DNA of 33,096 nt from Bacteroidales bacterium UBA3816 (GCA_002368955.1 DFDY01000087.1:211-33306), one strand, 5' to 3'; counted from the first letter of the stretch, positions 7,374 to 16,646 are shown. The notes: generated by a model not told the origin, from the sequence alone. A program made the numbers and translations.

Positions 7374-10008
7374 CCCCGATAGAGACCAGCAGGCCGTCAT
7401 CGACCTGCATCAGGGCCGCCATCTGGTGCTGGCCCCACCGGGCTGTGGCAAGACATTCATCTTGGCCAAACGCATCATTCATGCCCATGCCCACGGTGTC
7501 GACTATGCCGACATGGTATGCCTTACCTTTACCAACCGTGCCAGCCGCGGCATGCGTGAGCGCATCAGCGAGCGCACCCACAACCCGGTACCCAGCGACC
7601 TTTTTGTGGGCAATGTCCATCGTTTCTGTTCCAACTATCTCTTCGAACAGAAGAAGGTGCCGCAGAACAGTGCCGTGATTGACGACCCTGATGCCGAGAG
7701 CATCATCAGCTTCTTGGCTCGCCTCGACCCGACCGAAGACCATTCCCGCTTTGCTGCCGAAATAGTCAACTATCAGCACGCCCTCAGCCAGCAGAGGGCC
7801 GGCATGCCGCCCCGCCTGATAGTCCACGGCGACTTACTTTCCCAGTCCGAACTGCCCCACATGCAGCGCAAGGCCGAATTGGCCCGCCTTTATGAGGAGT
7901 ACAAGGAAACCGATAGTCTGCTCGACTTTGAAGACCTTCTGGAGAAAACCTATCTTTACGCCTCCCAGGACCCCGACCGCCATCGCTACAGTTGGATTCA
8001 GGTCGACGAGGTGCAAGACCTCAGTTTCCTCCAATTGGCCATCATCGACCTCTTTGCCACTGATGATGCCACCATCGTCTACCTCGGTGACGAGCAGCAG
8101 GCCATCTTCTCATTCGTTGGGGCCAAACTGGAGGCCTTGGAGGACCTCAAACGTCGCTGCGCCCCTAACCTCCATCATCTAGGCAAAAATCACCGTTCGC
8201 CGCGTTATCTGCTGGATGTCTACAACACCTATGCTGCCCGCCAACTGGGCATCGACCCCACTTTGCTGCCCACTACCGACGACACCCTCCGAGCCGCATC
8301 GCCCGACCGCTGTGTCTTCCGTGCCTGCTACAACGACCTCTCTGCCATCTATCAAAAAGAGCAGATGCGCTGCCAGTTTGATGGTTCCTACTGCACCCGC
8401 TGCCAACGTCCTGTGGCCAACGAATACCGTCTGGCCGTCAGTCTTGCCAAGCGCTATGCCGAGATGGAGCCCGATGGCCGTGTAGCCCTCATCGTTTCCA
8501 CCAATGCCGATGCCGACCGCCTTAGTCATGAGTTCGGCGACACGCCTCATTTCAAAATATCAGGTCGCGACCTCTTTGCCACCCCCACGGTGCAGCTCCT
8601 CACCTCCCACCTCAATGTCGTTGCCAACGAAACCTGCTTCATCGCCTGGGCCCGTCTGCTCTACCATCTGCACATATTCCCCGAGTATGCCGCTGCCCGC
8701 AATGTCATGCGCCAGCTGCGCAGCCTGGCCATCTCGCCTACCGACTTCCTTATCTACGACGAAGGCACCTATCTTCAACATTTTGTCCAAGTGCTCGACA
8801 ACGAAGAGGTTGTCCTTTTCGACACCGAAACCACCGGTCTCGATGTCTTCCACGACGACATCATCCAGATAGCCGCCGTCAAAGTCCGCAATGGGAGGTA
8901 TGTCCCCGGCTCTGATTTTAACCTCATCATCGAAACCACTAAAGAAATACCCACCACCGTGGGTGGCCACGACAACCCCATGCTGGAAGTCTACCTCAAC
9001 AGCGAACGATGTTCCCACATCGATGGCCTCATGAGTTTCCTCAAATACTCTGCCGGGCACGTCCTCATCGGCCATAATGTAGAGTTCGACTACCACATCC
9101 TCGACTATAATGTCCGCCGCTATCTGGGCTTCCATTTGAGCCATATTCAGCGTTTCGACACCCTCAAACTCATCCGCTTGGTGCAGCCCCGCCTGCGGGT
9201 CTACAAACTGGAACGCCTGCTCGAAACCCTCCACCTTCAGGGCACCAACTCCCACAACGCCATCGACGACGTCATGGCCACACTTTCCCTTCTCAACTAT
9301 TGTCGTCATCAAGCCGAGGGCTACATCACCCGCCAGCGCGAATTTCTCTCCGACATCGTCTTTCGCAACATCATGCGGCATTTCCGCGAGGTATACCGTG
9401 ACCGTTACATCGACAGTCTTCAGCTCCTCTACGAACCTCCCGCTCCCGACAAGAAGTACCCTGTGTTGGTGGAAACACTGCAGTCTCTCTACCTCGACCT
9501 CACCGCTCACAAGATAGTAGAGCCGGTTGAAAAAATAGATCAAGTTCTCGGATACCTCACCCACGACATCATCGACCCAGTCCTAGCCCCCACCTTGCGT
9601 GAACAGCTTGACCGTTATCTGGTTGAAATCAACACCCTCCGCGAGTCCGACCTCTGCGACAGCAAGAACATGCGCCAGTTCATGAAAGAGCGATTTTTCA
9701 TAGCTACCGCCCACAAAGCCAAAGGCCTTGAGTTTGAGAGCGTCATTGTCTTCAATGCTGTCGAAGGCTCCTACCCCTTTCGCAACAACCTCCAAAGCGG
9801 CAATCAGGAGCGCATCCGCGAAGATGCTCGTCGGTTCTATGTGGCCCTCTCCCGCGCCAAGAAGCACCTCTGCATCACCTTCTCCGACACCAACCGGTTC
9901 GGCAATCCCGACCGTCCTACCCCTTTCCTCAAATTCATCGCTCCCATGTTCCGTTTTTATGCCTTCAACCCCACCTCTGGGCGTATCGACGAAATCGAAA
10001 ATCTCTAA
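7366..10008 (+). CDS. UvrD/Rep-type helicase with inserted DnaQ-type 3'-5' exonuclease domain
   Basis: An 880-residue superfamily 1A helicase. Visible motifs are a Q-motif DRDQQAVI near residue 5, Walker A APPGCGKT (23-30), TFTNRASRGMRERI, Walker B DEVQD (214-218), GDEQQAIFSF and NHRSP. C-terminally there are TAHKAKGLEFE near 781 and YVALSRAKK near 825. Between these lies a complete DEDDh exonuclease: DTETTG (486-491), HNVEFDYH (570-577) and HNAIDD (630-635). A Cys cluster (336, 343, 346) may bind metal. The start must be TTG at 7366: a stop is in frame at 7360-7362 and the first ATG lies beyond Walker A. This overlaps the glmS stop by eight bases. The likely role is DNA repair or processing coupling unwinding to proofreading-like digestion; the actual substrate is unknown. 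Confidence 0.9.
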   Translation: MSSPDRDQQAVIDLHQGRHLVLAPPGCGKTFILAKRIIHAHAHGVDYADMVCLTFTNRASRGMRERISERTHNPVPSDLFVGNVHRFCSNYLFEQKKVPQNSAVIDDPDAESIISFLARLDPTEDHSRFAAEIVNYQHALSQQRAGMPPRLIVHGDLLSQSELPHMQRKAELARLYEEYKETDSLLDFEDLLEKTYLYASQDPDRHRYSWIQVDEVQDLSFLQLAIIDLFATDDATIVYLGDEQQAIFSFVGAKLEALEDLKRRCAPNLHHLGKNHRSPRYLLDVYNTYAARQLGIDPTLLPTTDDTLRAASPDRCVFRACYNDLSAIYQKEQMRCQFDGSYCTRCQRPVANEYRLAVSLAKRYAEMEPDGRVALIVSTNADADRLSHEFGDTPHFKISGRDLFATPTVQLLTSHLNVVANETCFIAWARLLYHLHIFPEYAAARNVMRQLRSLAISPTDFLIYDEGTYLQHFVQVLDNEEVVLFDTETTGLDVFHDDIIQIAAVKVRNGRYVPGSDFNLIIETTKEIPTTVGGHDNPMLEVYLNSERCSHIDGLMSFLKYSAGHVLIGHNVEFDYHILDYNVRRYLGFHLSHIQRFDTLKLIRLVQPRLRVYKLERLLETLHLQGTNSHNAIDDVMATLSLLNYCRHQAEGYITRQREFLSDIVFRNIMRHFREVYRDRYIDSLQLLYEPPAPDKKYPVLVETLQSLYLDLTAHKIVEPVEKIDQVLGYLTHDIIDPVLAPTLREQLDRYLVEINTLRESDLCDSKNMRQFMKERFFIATAHKAKGLEFESVIVFNAVEGSYPFRNNLQSGNQERIREDARRFYVALSRAKKHLCITFSDTNRFGNPDRPTPFLKFIAPMFRFYAFNPTSGRIDEIENL

Positions 10009-10140
10009 CCCCGACCATCCCTACAAGCCGCCCTCCGCAGCCATCTCCGCCTCACTTGGTCCGCTTCAAAACGCCTACCTCAGCCATGCTTCTAAACCCC
10101 TTTCTTGAGGCTGTTGAAAATTTTTTTCCAAAAAAAAGTG

Positions 10141-10168
10141 TTTGTTTTAAATAAAGTTGTTATACTTG
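10141..10168 (+). promoter_or_regulatory. Putative promoter of the AT-hook protein gene
   Basis: TATACTTG at 10161-10168 differs from the -7 consensus TAnnTTTG at one base, and TTTG lies at 10141-10144, 16 bases upstream. The ATG at 10187 follows about 18 bases after the -7 box. Spacing is shorter than ideal, so this is a moderate prediction. Confidence 0.5.
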
Positions 10169-10186
10169 CACAAAATTTAATACTAC

Positions 10187-10912
10187 ATGAACCCACGCAG
10201 AACTCATAAAAAGAACTTGATAGTCAGCTACAAAAGCCTATCCGAGGAACTCAAGCAACTATTCCAAGAAACCTATCCCGATGGATATTCCGACTATCTG
10301 CAACGTTTTGACAAGCCCAATGGTGACTCTATTTTCGTCGTTCCAATGGAGACGGAAGACACCGTTTATATGATTAAATTCGATGTCAAAATCGATACCA
10401 CCATCACCGATGCCGACGACGACAAGGATTTCTACGATGAAGAAATCGAGAAGGCCGACAGTACCTTTGTCCCCCTTTCAGAGGCCATCGAGAAGGAGGA
10501 GAACTCCCATCCCCACACCGAACGTTCCATTCGCCATGGCGACTATGAGGAGACCGCCGCTGCAAACAAGCGCAAGGGATCGCTGAGTGGACTGGGCAAA
10601 GAGCTGGAAGAGGCCTTCAGCAACGACGGTGATGAGTCGGACGATTATGTCGACAAAGAGGAAAGCGGTTCTGATGACCCCGACGACGACTTGGAACCCA
10701 CCGATGAAGAGCTGATGGATATTGACAGCGACTTCTATCTGCAGAATGCCGAAATTCCTCCCGAGGAACTGGCCCGTATGGAAGCCGAGAAAGCCGCTGC
10801 GGTCAAACCCAAGCGTGGCCGTCCCCGCAAGAATGCCTCTGCGGCTCCTGCCGTCCCCGCCACACCCAAGAAAAAAGGCCGTCCCCGTAAGTCTCCTGCT
10901 CCAGAAGACTAG
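10187..10912 (+). CDS. Acidic hypothetical protein with C-terminal AT-hook motifs
   Basis: A 241-residue protein that I do not recognise as a named family. Residues 1-70 look like a small folded domain (NLIVSYKSLSEELKQLFQ, then alternating beta-like segments VVPMETEDTVYMIKFDV). The middle, roughly 75-185, is low-complexity and strongly acidic, with runs of Asp and Glu. The tail has two copies of the AT-hook core, KRGRPRKN near 213 and KKGRPRKS near 231, in an Ala/Pro-rich linker. AT-hooks bind the minor groove of AT-rich DNA, so a nucleoid-associated or regulatory role is an inference. It stands alone between its own promoter and a bidirectional terminator. Confidence 0.8.
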   Translation: MNPRRTHKKNLIVSYKSLSEELKQLFQETYPDGYSDYLQRFDKPNGDSIFVVPMETEDTVYMIKFDVKIDTTITDADDDKDFYDEEIEKADSTFVPLSEAIEKEENSHPHTERSIRHGDYEETAAANKRKGSLSGLGKELEEAFSNDGDESDDYVDKEESGSDDPDDDLEPTDEELMDIDSDFYLQNAEIPPEELARMEAEKAAAVKPKRGRPRKNASAAPAVPATPKKKGRPRKSPAPED

Positions 10913-10998
10913 GACTTCTTGTAGGATTCCGTCTATAAGAGCAACATCCACTTTTGTGGGAGACCGATCTTAGTCAGCTGCTATCACACACGATCAAT

Positions 10999-11030
10999 AA
11001 AAAGAGGAGGCCGAAGCCCCCTCTTTTATT
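10999..11030. terminator. Bidirectional intrinsic terminator between convergent genes
   Basis: AAAAGAGG (11000-11007) pairs with CCTCTTTT (11020-11027). An A/C mismatch follows, then GGC/GCC around a CGAA loop. A/T tracts on both sides give a U run on either strand. It sits between the AT-hook gene (plus) and the C25 protease gene (minus), so it can serve both. Confidence 0.8.
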
Positions 11031-11070
11031 TTCATTATTTTTGTGTGCTGTCTTTAGGGGATAGAACTCC

Positions 11071-14000
11071 CTATTGCTTGACCACCCGCACACGCCTTTC
11101 TCCGCTTTCGGTCTTCAGCCACATAGTATATACACCAGAGGCAAGGGTGGTCAAATCTACCGATTTGCACTCTTGGGCCTCCATCACACGTCGACCGACC
11201 ATGTCGTAGACCACCACGTTTTGTGCGTACTTACTCAAGAAAATCCAGCCATGCGTGGGACTAGGATATACCCGCACCCCTTCGTACTCGGCATCATCGA
11301 TGCCCTCGGGGTCTTCTATGATGGTCAACAGCAGGGTTACGGTGCTGTCGCATCCTTTTGTGGTGGAGAGGTGTTGGGTGTAAATACCACTGACGGAGTA
11401 GGACTCTTCATTCCATTGATAGGGGCCATCCTCTACGGTGTCGACAATGGTGTCGGAAACACTATAATAAATGGTCAGATGCAGGGTCTCCACCTGGGGG
11501 CAGCCATTGTCGGACACGGTAGTGTCTATTACCTCGGCCGAGGCGGTGTAAAGGCTGTCGTGCCAGCTGTATTGGTCGCAGGCTTCCATGGTATATTCCG
11601 GCCTCTCTGTGGCCAACACCACATAGCGGTGCAGCGTCAGGGTGTCGTGTGAGGTGTTCAGGGCATAGTAGGTGCCTGGCACCTGTGTGTCTACGGTGTC
11701 GCCCAATAAGACATACAAGGCTCCAGCACACACCGTGTCCTCCTCCTGTCGGTAGGGTTGCGATACTTTGGGCAGCACCACTTGGTCTATCCAGGCGCAG
11801 TCGTCATAGCGGTTGACGCTGTAGTCTTTGGCGTATGTGAATGTGAAAGTATGGGTGCCCGCAGCGACAGGGAAGCTGGCACGGGTCCAGTCGACTTGGC
11901 CGGAGGCCGTAATCATGTCGATGCCATCGATATAAAAATGGAACTTGTCGTAGTTGGTTTCTGACGAAACCTTATAGTAGAACTTGATGCTGTCGGGAAT
12001 AGAACAGCTGCGGGTGATGCTGATTTCAGAAGTCTGGCTGTGCCCCAAACCGTTATATGATTTCAGGCAGTTACTGCCCATCATGGCCCCGATGTTGACT
12101 ATCGACCAGGGGTAGGAGGAGCCGTTGTTCCAACCGCTTTCGTGGAACACGTTGCCCTCAAAGGTCTCTGTCGTGCCGGCTCCGACATAAAGCTGTAACG
12201 TTACGTCGTCGGGCAGGGTGGGGGAGGCAATATGCAGATTTAGCGGCAGCAAGATGCCTGTGGGCAGTAGGCTGTCAATAGTGAGGGTGTAGCTCTGTAG
12301 CACATGGGCACCCACGGGCAAGGAGAAAATGCTGTCCTGCGACGAGGTCAGCGAAGCCAACCAGTTAGATGTGCTGAACACGGTATGGCTGGCGGGCAGC
12401 GGGGTATGGCCTTGATTTTCTATGCGTACCTGTAAGGTGGTGCTATTTCCGGGATAGACACTTTCGGGACTATGGGGAAAAGAGACCTGCAGGTCGGGTG
12501 CGTACACCGACATGGCGGAGGGCATCACAATGATGTTGCCGTAACCGTCCCATACCATCTGGGTGGAAAGGGTAAAAGGGGTGAGGTCCTCTGTGGTGGA
12601 GGGCACGAAGACCGCCAGCGCGCTGTCAATGGCCAGCGTGTCGGCAGCTGCTATGGTGTCAATCCAGAGGGAGTCCTGCACCAGCGTTATGCCGGGCAAG
12701 TTGGTGCTAAAGCGGAGGATGACGTTCGAGGCTGTCTGGTTGCCCACATTGATGAGGGTCAGAGGCATGTAGTTGGTGTCCCCTGCTATGGGGTGGAAAG
12801 CCTCGGGTGCTATGGTTGCGGTGACGAAAGGTCCGTTGGGCGGGGCCACCGTCACCTGGCGGAAAGCGGTGCGGTGTTGTTGTGCGGAGGCTGCCAGCTC
12901 ATAGGTGCCGACAGGCAGGGTGTTGGGCAGCGTGAGGGTGACGGCTCCCGAGGCATCGGCAAACCCCGAGGCTATCAGGGTGTGGGTGGTCGTGTCGGTG
13001 AGGGCCACATAGGCGTAGGGTACGGTTTGCACCTGATGCAAAAGGGTGCCCTGTATGATGGTGTTGGAGGCTGTCAGCACCATGGAGTCGGCCTGGGTGA
13101 GGTAGGGCATCAACGATGGGTCGCCCATCAGGCTGTATATCTCCCAGTAGTAGAGCTTGCGGCTGCTGGTGGACGACTCCACGGCCATGTTGCCGGCCAT
13201 CATCAGCGAGCCCTGCGACATGGCCCACTGGCCGTAGGCCTCGCCGTGGGTGTGGCAGAGTTTGTCGTAGCCGCCCAGGTTGGAGGCGTCGTATGCCATC
13301 GACATGGTGGGGCCGATGCTGCTGCTGTTGCGCAGCCCCACGGCCCAATAGAAGTCTTCGTACCAATAGGTGCTGTTAGTGCCGCCGATATAGCCCACGG
13401 CACCACAATAGTTGCCTCGGCGCAAGAGGGCTTCGCCAAAGCAGGTGCTCACCTCGAATTTGTTGGTCAGGCAGCAGTTGCCTATCATTAGGCCGAATTT
13501 CTGCGTGTTGCTCATGTCGCCTATCTGGGTCACCGTCAGCTGCGGGGTGCCCCAGCTGGTGGAACTGCCGTGGGCCGAATAGTTAATCCATCCGGCCCCC
13601 TGGTTGTAGTGGCCACGCACGGCAGCGGAACTAGCCGACGAACTCTGACCTACAAACAGGTGTGTCGCATTGGGTACTATGGAGGTGTTGTTCTTGTAGT
13701 AGATGACGGTGTCCCAGCCGTTGGCTCCGTTGACGTAGTGTGTGATGGCATAGTCCATGGCGGGGTCGGCATGGGTGTAGCCATAGTCGCCCGAGGTGCC
13801 GCCATCCACCCCTGCCACCATCACGGCGCGGTCCAAGAAGGTTGGGTCGGCAAAGGTGTACTGTTCATACATCAGCGTCTTGTCTATCTGGGGAGTCAGC
13901 TGTGCTATGTTCTGGGCAGAGAATCGTCCGACATAGCAGTCGGGGATATTGTCGCCCGCTGTCCAGGTGACATAATAGAGGTCGCTGATATGGCTGGAAC

Positions 14001-14943
14001 TGGTGGTTCCTGTGAAGGCAGGTATCTGCGCCACGTCGCCCACCAGCAATAGGTAGGTGGGAGCAGGGTGAGAGACGGAGGCACTGTCATATTGCCTTTG
14101 CAGGTAGTTCTGTATGGAGGAGGTGGTAGAACCCACGGCACTCTCGTCGGTGTAAACGATGTCGGTAATGAAACCTTTGCGGCGTTTCCAGTTGACGAAG
14201 CCGTCCAGTTGGCCGCGGAAGGAGCTGTGGGCCACAATCAGGTAGCGCACCGGGGCAGTGGTGCTGACGCTCTTGGGGTATAGGTCGTTGAGCGTCAGAG
14301 CCCCGCTGTGGAAGAGTGGCGAATGGTAGCGCTGGAAGTGCCTGAGGCTGCCCCGAACGTCGGCATCGGTGTAATGAACTGCTATGGTGGCCTGTCGGCA
14401 GACGATTATCTGCCCTTTGACGGGATTGTATCTGATGGGGCTGATCTGCAGACGGGCCAGGTTACGGTCGCGGGCTATGCCTACTTTTTCCACCAAGGCC
14501 AGTGGCATTTCGGTGAAAGCATCCAATTGGTAGGCCTTTTCGTTGATGACCAGCCGTGGGGGCGTGGTGTCCGACTTGCTTCGCGAGGGTTGCAGAGGGG
14601 CTATGGGGTTCGTTATGCCCAACGAAAACAGGTCTACGGTGTCGTACAGGGCCTCGGTGACCGTCACCTCGCAGTGGCTGTACAGGGGCACTTCAACCAG
14701 CTGTGAGAATGTGGGCAGGTTGGGGTCGCCGGCTACCTGCGAGCAGGTCAAACCTTCTACAGAAAGAGCCACGAAAGGCTGCTGGGCCATCTCCAGTGGT
14801 TGGAAGCGGACCTCTCCGCAGGTGAACTGCACCCGCAGCATCTCGTAGTTGTCCTCCAGCACCGTACAAATCTGTTGGCCGTGCGCCATCATCGGCAGCA
14901 TCATGGCCAATAGGATTCCAAAATTCAACCGTTGTCTAAACAT
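11071..14943 (-). CDS. Gingipain-like C25 family cysteine peptidase with type IX secretion sorting domain
   Basis: A 1290-residue secreted protein. A Sec signal peptide spans about residues 1-22 (ending AHG-QQ). After a propeptide-like region comes the C25 domain, with LLLVGDVAQIPAF, the catalytic His458 in NYSAHGSS and Cys490/Cys491 in GNCCLTNKF. The 33-residue His-Cys spacing equals that of gingipain R (440/473), favouring Cys491. Downstream are Ig/CARDB-like beta segments and a cleaved-adhesin/MAM-like domain (about 922-1056). Two Cys-containing repeats of the 'ACDQYSW ... GCDSTVTL' type follow, then a C-terminal sorting domain (about 1223-1290, VRVYPSPTHG to VVKQ) that directs export by the PorSS system. 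It probably acts outside the cell on host or dietary protein. PorU-type sortases are related, but the adhesin-like domains favour a gingipain-like protease. Confidence 0.9.
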   Translation of the reverse strand: MFRQRLNFGILLAMMLPMMAHGQQICTVLEDNYEMLRVQFTCGEVRFQPLEMAQQPFVALSVEGLTCSQVAGDPNLPTFSQLVEVPLYSHCEVTVTEALYDTVDLFSLGITNPIAPLQPSRSKSDTTPPRLVINEKAYQLDAFTEMPLALVEKVGIARDRNLARLQISPIRYNPVKGQIIVCRQATIAVHYTDADVRGSLRHFQRYHSPLFHSGALTLNDLYPKSVSTTAPVRYLIVAHSSFRGQLDGFVNWKRRKGFITDIVYTDESAVGSTTSSIQNYLQRQYDSASVSHPAPTYLLLVGDVAQIPAFTGTTSSSHISDLYYVTWTAGDNIPDCYVGRFSAQNIAQLTPQIDKTLMYEQYTFADPTFLDRAVMVAGVDGGTSGDYGYTHADPAMDYAITHYVNGANGWDTVIYYKNNTSIVPNATHLFVGQSSSASSAAVRGHYNQGAGWINYSAHGSSTSWGTPQLTVTQIGDMSNTQKFGLMIGNCCLTNKFEVSTCFGEALLRRGNYCGAVGYIGGTNSTYWYEDFYWAVGLRNSSSIGPTMSMAYDASNLGGYDKLCHTHGEAYGQWAMSQGSLMMAGNMAVESSTSSRKLYYWEIYSLMGDPSLMPYLTQADSMVLTASNTIIQGTLLHQVQTVPYAYVALTDTTTHTLIASGFADASGAVTLTLPNTLPVGTYELAASAQQHRTAFRQVTVAPPNGPFVTATIAPEAFHPIAGDTNYMPLTLINVGNQTASNVILRFSTNLPGITLVQDSLWIDTIAAADTLAIDSALAVFVPSTTEDLTPFTLSTQMVWDGYGNIIVMPSAMSVYAPDLQVSFPHSPESVYPGNSTTLQVRIENQGHTPLPASHTVFSTSNWLASLTSSQDSIFSLPVGAHVLQSYTLTIDSLLPTGILLPLNLHIASPTLPDDVTLQLYVGAGTTETFEGNVFHESGWNNGSSYPWSIVNIGAMMGSNCLKSYNGLGHSQTSEISITRSCSIPDSIKFYYKVSSETNYDKFHFYIDGIDMITASGQVDWTRASFPVAAGTHTFTFTYAKDYSVNRYDDCAWIDQVVLPKVSQPYRQEEDTVCAGALYVLLGDTVDTQVPGTYYALNTSHDTLTLHRYVVLATERPEYTMEACDQYSWHDSLYTASAEVIDTTVSDNGCPQVETLHLTIYYSVSDTIVDTVEDGPYQWNEESYSVSGIYTQHLSTTKGCDSTVTLLLTIIEDPEGIDDAEYEGVRVYPSPTHGWIFLSKYAQNVVVYDMVGRRVMEAQECKSVDLTTLASGVYTMWLKTESGERRVRVVKQ

Positions 14944-15259
14944 AAGTTCAAATTTTATACAGAAGATAGGTGTTTTGTTTCAGATGAATTGCTCACTTGT
15001 TTAGGCCCTCACATGAAGGCCTTTCCCCCCTCTCAATGGTTTCCCAATAGTGCCCACTCCAACACTTTACACTTTTGGGGTATTGTGGGTTAGCAAATAG
15101 TGTGCATATATGCCGTGTCCCTTGATGCGCTTCCAAGTCAGGGTTGGTAGTCATCTTGTTGTGCGGTGTTGGTGCTGGCTCGTTGGCGAATGGCACCGTA
15201 CAAGAGTTTTGTGCGGTGCCATGTTTAGCTTTCTCCTTGGGGGTGTTATAGAGGCACAC
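14944..15259. other. Intergenic region between ackA and the C25 protease gene
   Basis: About 316 bases without a supported gene. An 88-codon minus-strand frame (14993-15259) has no recognisable features, and part of it runs through the hairpin at 15190-15222. No clear TAnnTTTG promoter is seen for the protease gene; the best minus-strand candidate near 14965-14975 is imperfect. Confidence 0.6.
15190..15222. repeat. Long perfect hairpin downstream of ackA
   Basis: ATGGCACCG at 15190-15198 pairs with CGGTGCCAT at 15214-15222. The stem continues inward with TACAA/TTGTG (one wobble), giving about 14 base pairs around a five-base loop. It lies 38 bases after the ackA stop on the minus strand. There is no T run after it on either strand, so it is not a canonical intrinsic terminator. 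It may be a repeat remnant or an mRNA 3' stabiliser. Confidence 0.7.
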
Positions 15260-16468
15260 TTATTGGTTGCAGCCAGTAACCAGGCGGAAGGTGTCCTCGG
15301 CTATGACGCGTTCCTCGTCGGTGGTGACCACCACCACTTTGACGCGGGAGGTGGGCGTGCTGAGGATGAAGTCCTCACCCATCACGCCATCGTTCTTGCT
15401 CATGTCGCACTCGATGCCTAGGAACTCCATGTTCTCCAATATGGGGCGACGCATAAACCAGGCGTTCTCACCGATGCCGCCGGTGAGCAACAGCAGGTCG
15501 CAGCCGTTCATGGCGGCCATATAGGCCCCGATGTATTTCTTCACCCGGTAGGCAAAAGCGTCGAAGGCATTGGTGGCGCGGATGTCGCCGGCTTGCTTGC
15601 CGGCATAGATGTCGCGCATGTCCTGCTTGTCGCCGCTGATGCCCAGCAGGCCGCTCTTCTTGTTCAGGATGGCGTTCATCTCGGCAGGGGAGAGGTTCTC
15701 TTTTTCCATCACGTACAGGATGGCACCGGCATCGACATCGCCGCAACGGCTGCCCATGATCAGACCCTCTACGGGAGTCATGCCCAGCGTGGTGTCAACC
15801 GACTTGCCGTGGTCCACGGCGCAGATGCTGGCTCCGCTGCCCAGGTGGCAGCTGATGATTTTCAAATCGTTCCAGTCGCGTCCGATCATTTTGGCGGCTT
15901 TCTCTGCCACAAAACGGTGGCTGGTGCCGTGGAACCCGTAGCGCCGTATGTCGTATTTCTCGGCCAGTTCATAGGGCAGTCCGTAGATGTAGGCCTTAGG
16001 AGGCATGGTGGAGTGGAAGGCGGTGTCGAAGACGGCCACCTGCGGGATGCCGGGCAAGGCCTCTTCCATGGCGCGGATGCCGGAGAGGTTGCCGGGAATG
16101 TGCAGAGGGAAGGCGTCCTTGATGCTCTCGATGAGGCCGATGACCTTGTCGGTCACGATGCAGCTCTCTTTGAAGATGCTGCCGCCAAAGACGATGCGGT
16201 TGCCTACGGCACTGATTTCTTTCAGCTCCTTGATGACACCGATCTCGGGGTCGGTCAGGGCTTTGAGAACAATCTTGATGCCTGCCGTGTGGTCGGGGAT
16301 GGGCACCTGCTCGTAGTGTTTCTGTCCGTTGAACTTGTGGGTGAACTCGCCCATGGCCAGGCCGATGCGCTCCAGCACACCTTTGGCCATCACCTCGGCA
16401 TTATTATCCATGTCCACCAATTGGTATTTGATGGACGAACTACCGCAATTGAGAACTAAAATCTTCAT
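15260..16468 (-). CDS. ackA: Acetate kinase
   Basis: Acetate kinase interconverts acetyl phosphate and acetate, making ATP in the last step of acetate fermentation. The 402-residue product shows the family signature MKILVLNCGSSSIKYQL at the N-terminus, FDTAFHSTMP, RYGFHGTSHRFV, HLGSGASICA, GLIMGSRCGDVDAGA and LLTGGIGENA. Length is as usual for the family. The partner phosphotransacetylase gene (pta), often adjacent in Bacteroidota, is not in this window. Upstream lie a heptad array and repeat sequence; no good TAnnTTTG box exists near the start codon. Confidence 0.97.
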   Translation of the reverse strand: MKILVLNCGSSSIKYQLVDMDNNAEVMAKGVLERIGLAMGEFTHKFNGQKHYEQVPIPDHTAGIKIVLKALTDPEIGVIKELKEISAVGNRIVFGGSIFKESCIVTDKVIGLIESIKDAFPLHIPGNLSGIRAMEEALPGIPQVAVFDTAFHSTMPPKAYIYGLPYELAEKYDIRRYGFHGTSHRFVAEKAAKMIGRDWNDLKIISCHLGSGASICAVDHGKSVDTTLGMTPVEGLIMGSRCGDVDAGAILYVMEKENLSPAEMNAILNKKSGLLGISGDKQDMRDIYAGKQAGDIRATNAFDAFAYRVKKYIGAYMAAMNGCDLLLLTGGIGENAWFMRRPILENMEFLGIECDMSKNDGVMGEDFILSTPTSRVKVVVVTTDEERVIAEDTFRLVTGCNQ

Positions 16469-16499
16469 ATCGTGTGTCTTTTTATACTTTAATTATTTA

Positions 16500-16530
16500 T
16501 CTCATCCGCATTTGCCATAAAGAAACCTCG
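16500..16530. repeat. Direct repeat copy 1 flanking the heptad array
   Basis: The sequence around TCCGCATTTG...AGAAACCTCGG is repeated imperfectly at 16647-16677. The two copies bracket the heptad array at 16531-16635 in the same orientation. Confidence 0.7.
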
Positions 16531-16635
16531 GAGAATTTAGAATTGAGATTTGAGAATTGAGATTTGAGAATTGAGATTTGAGAATTGAGAATTGAGATTT
16601 GAGAATTGAGATTTGAGAATTGAGATTTGAGAATT
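16531..16635. repeat. Heptad tandem repeat (GAGAATT/GAGATTT), 15 units
   Basis: Fifteen consecutive 7-mers, mostly alternating GAGAATT and GAGATTT, with TAGAATT as the second unit. On the minus strand it reads AATTCTC/AAATCTC, so it is the same kind of repeat as at 12-77 and 18221-18392 but inverted relative to both. It lies in the leader region upstream of ackA. Short frames through it repeat the same few residues every 21 bases and are artefacts. Confidence 0.93.
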
Positions 16636-16646
16636 ATGACAAAAAA

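Noticed and set aside
14993..15259. 88-codon ORF downstream of ackA
   Set aside because: No recognisable family or start context, and it overlaps the 15190-15222 hairpin.
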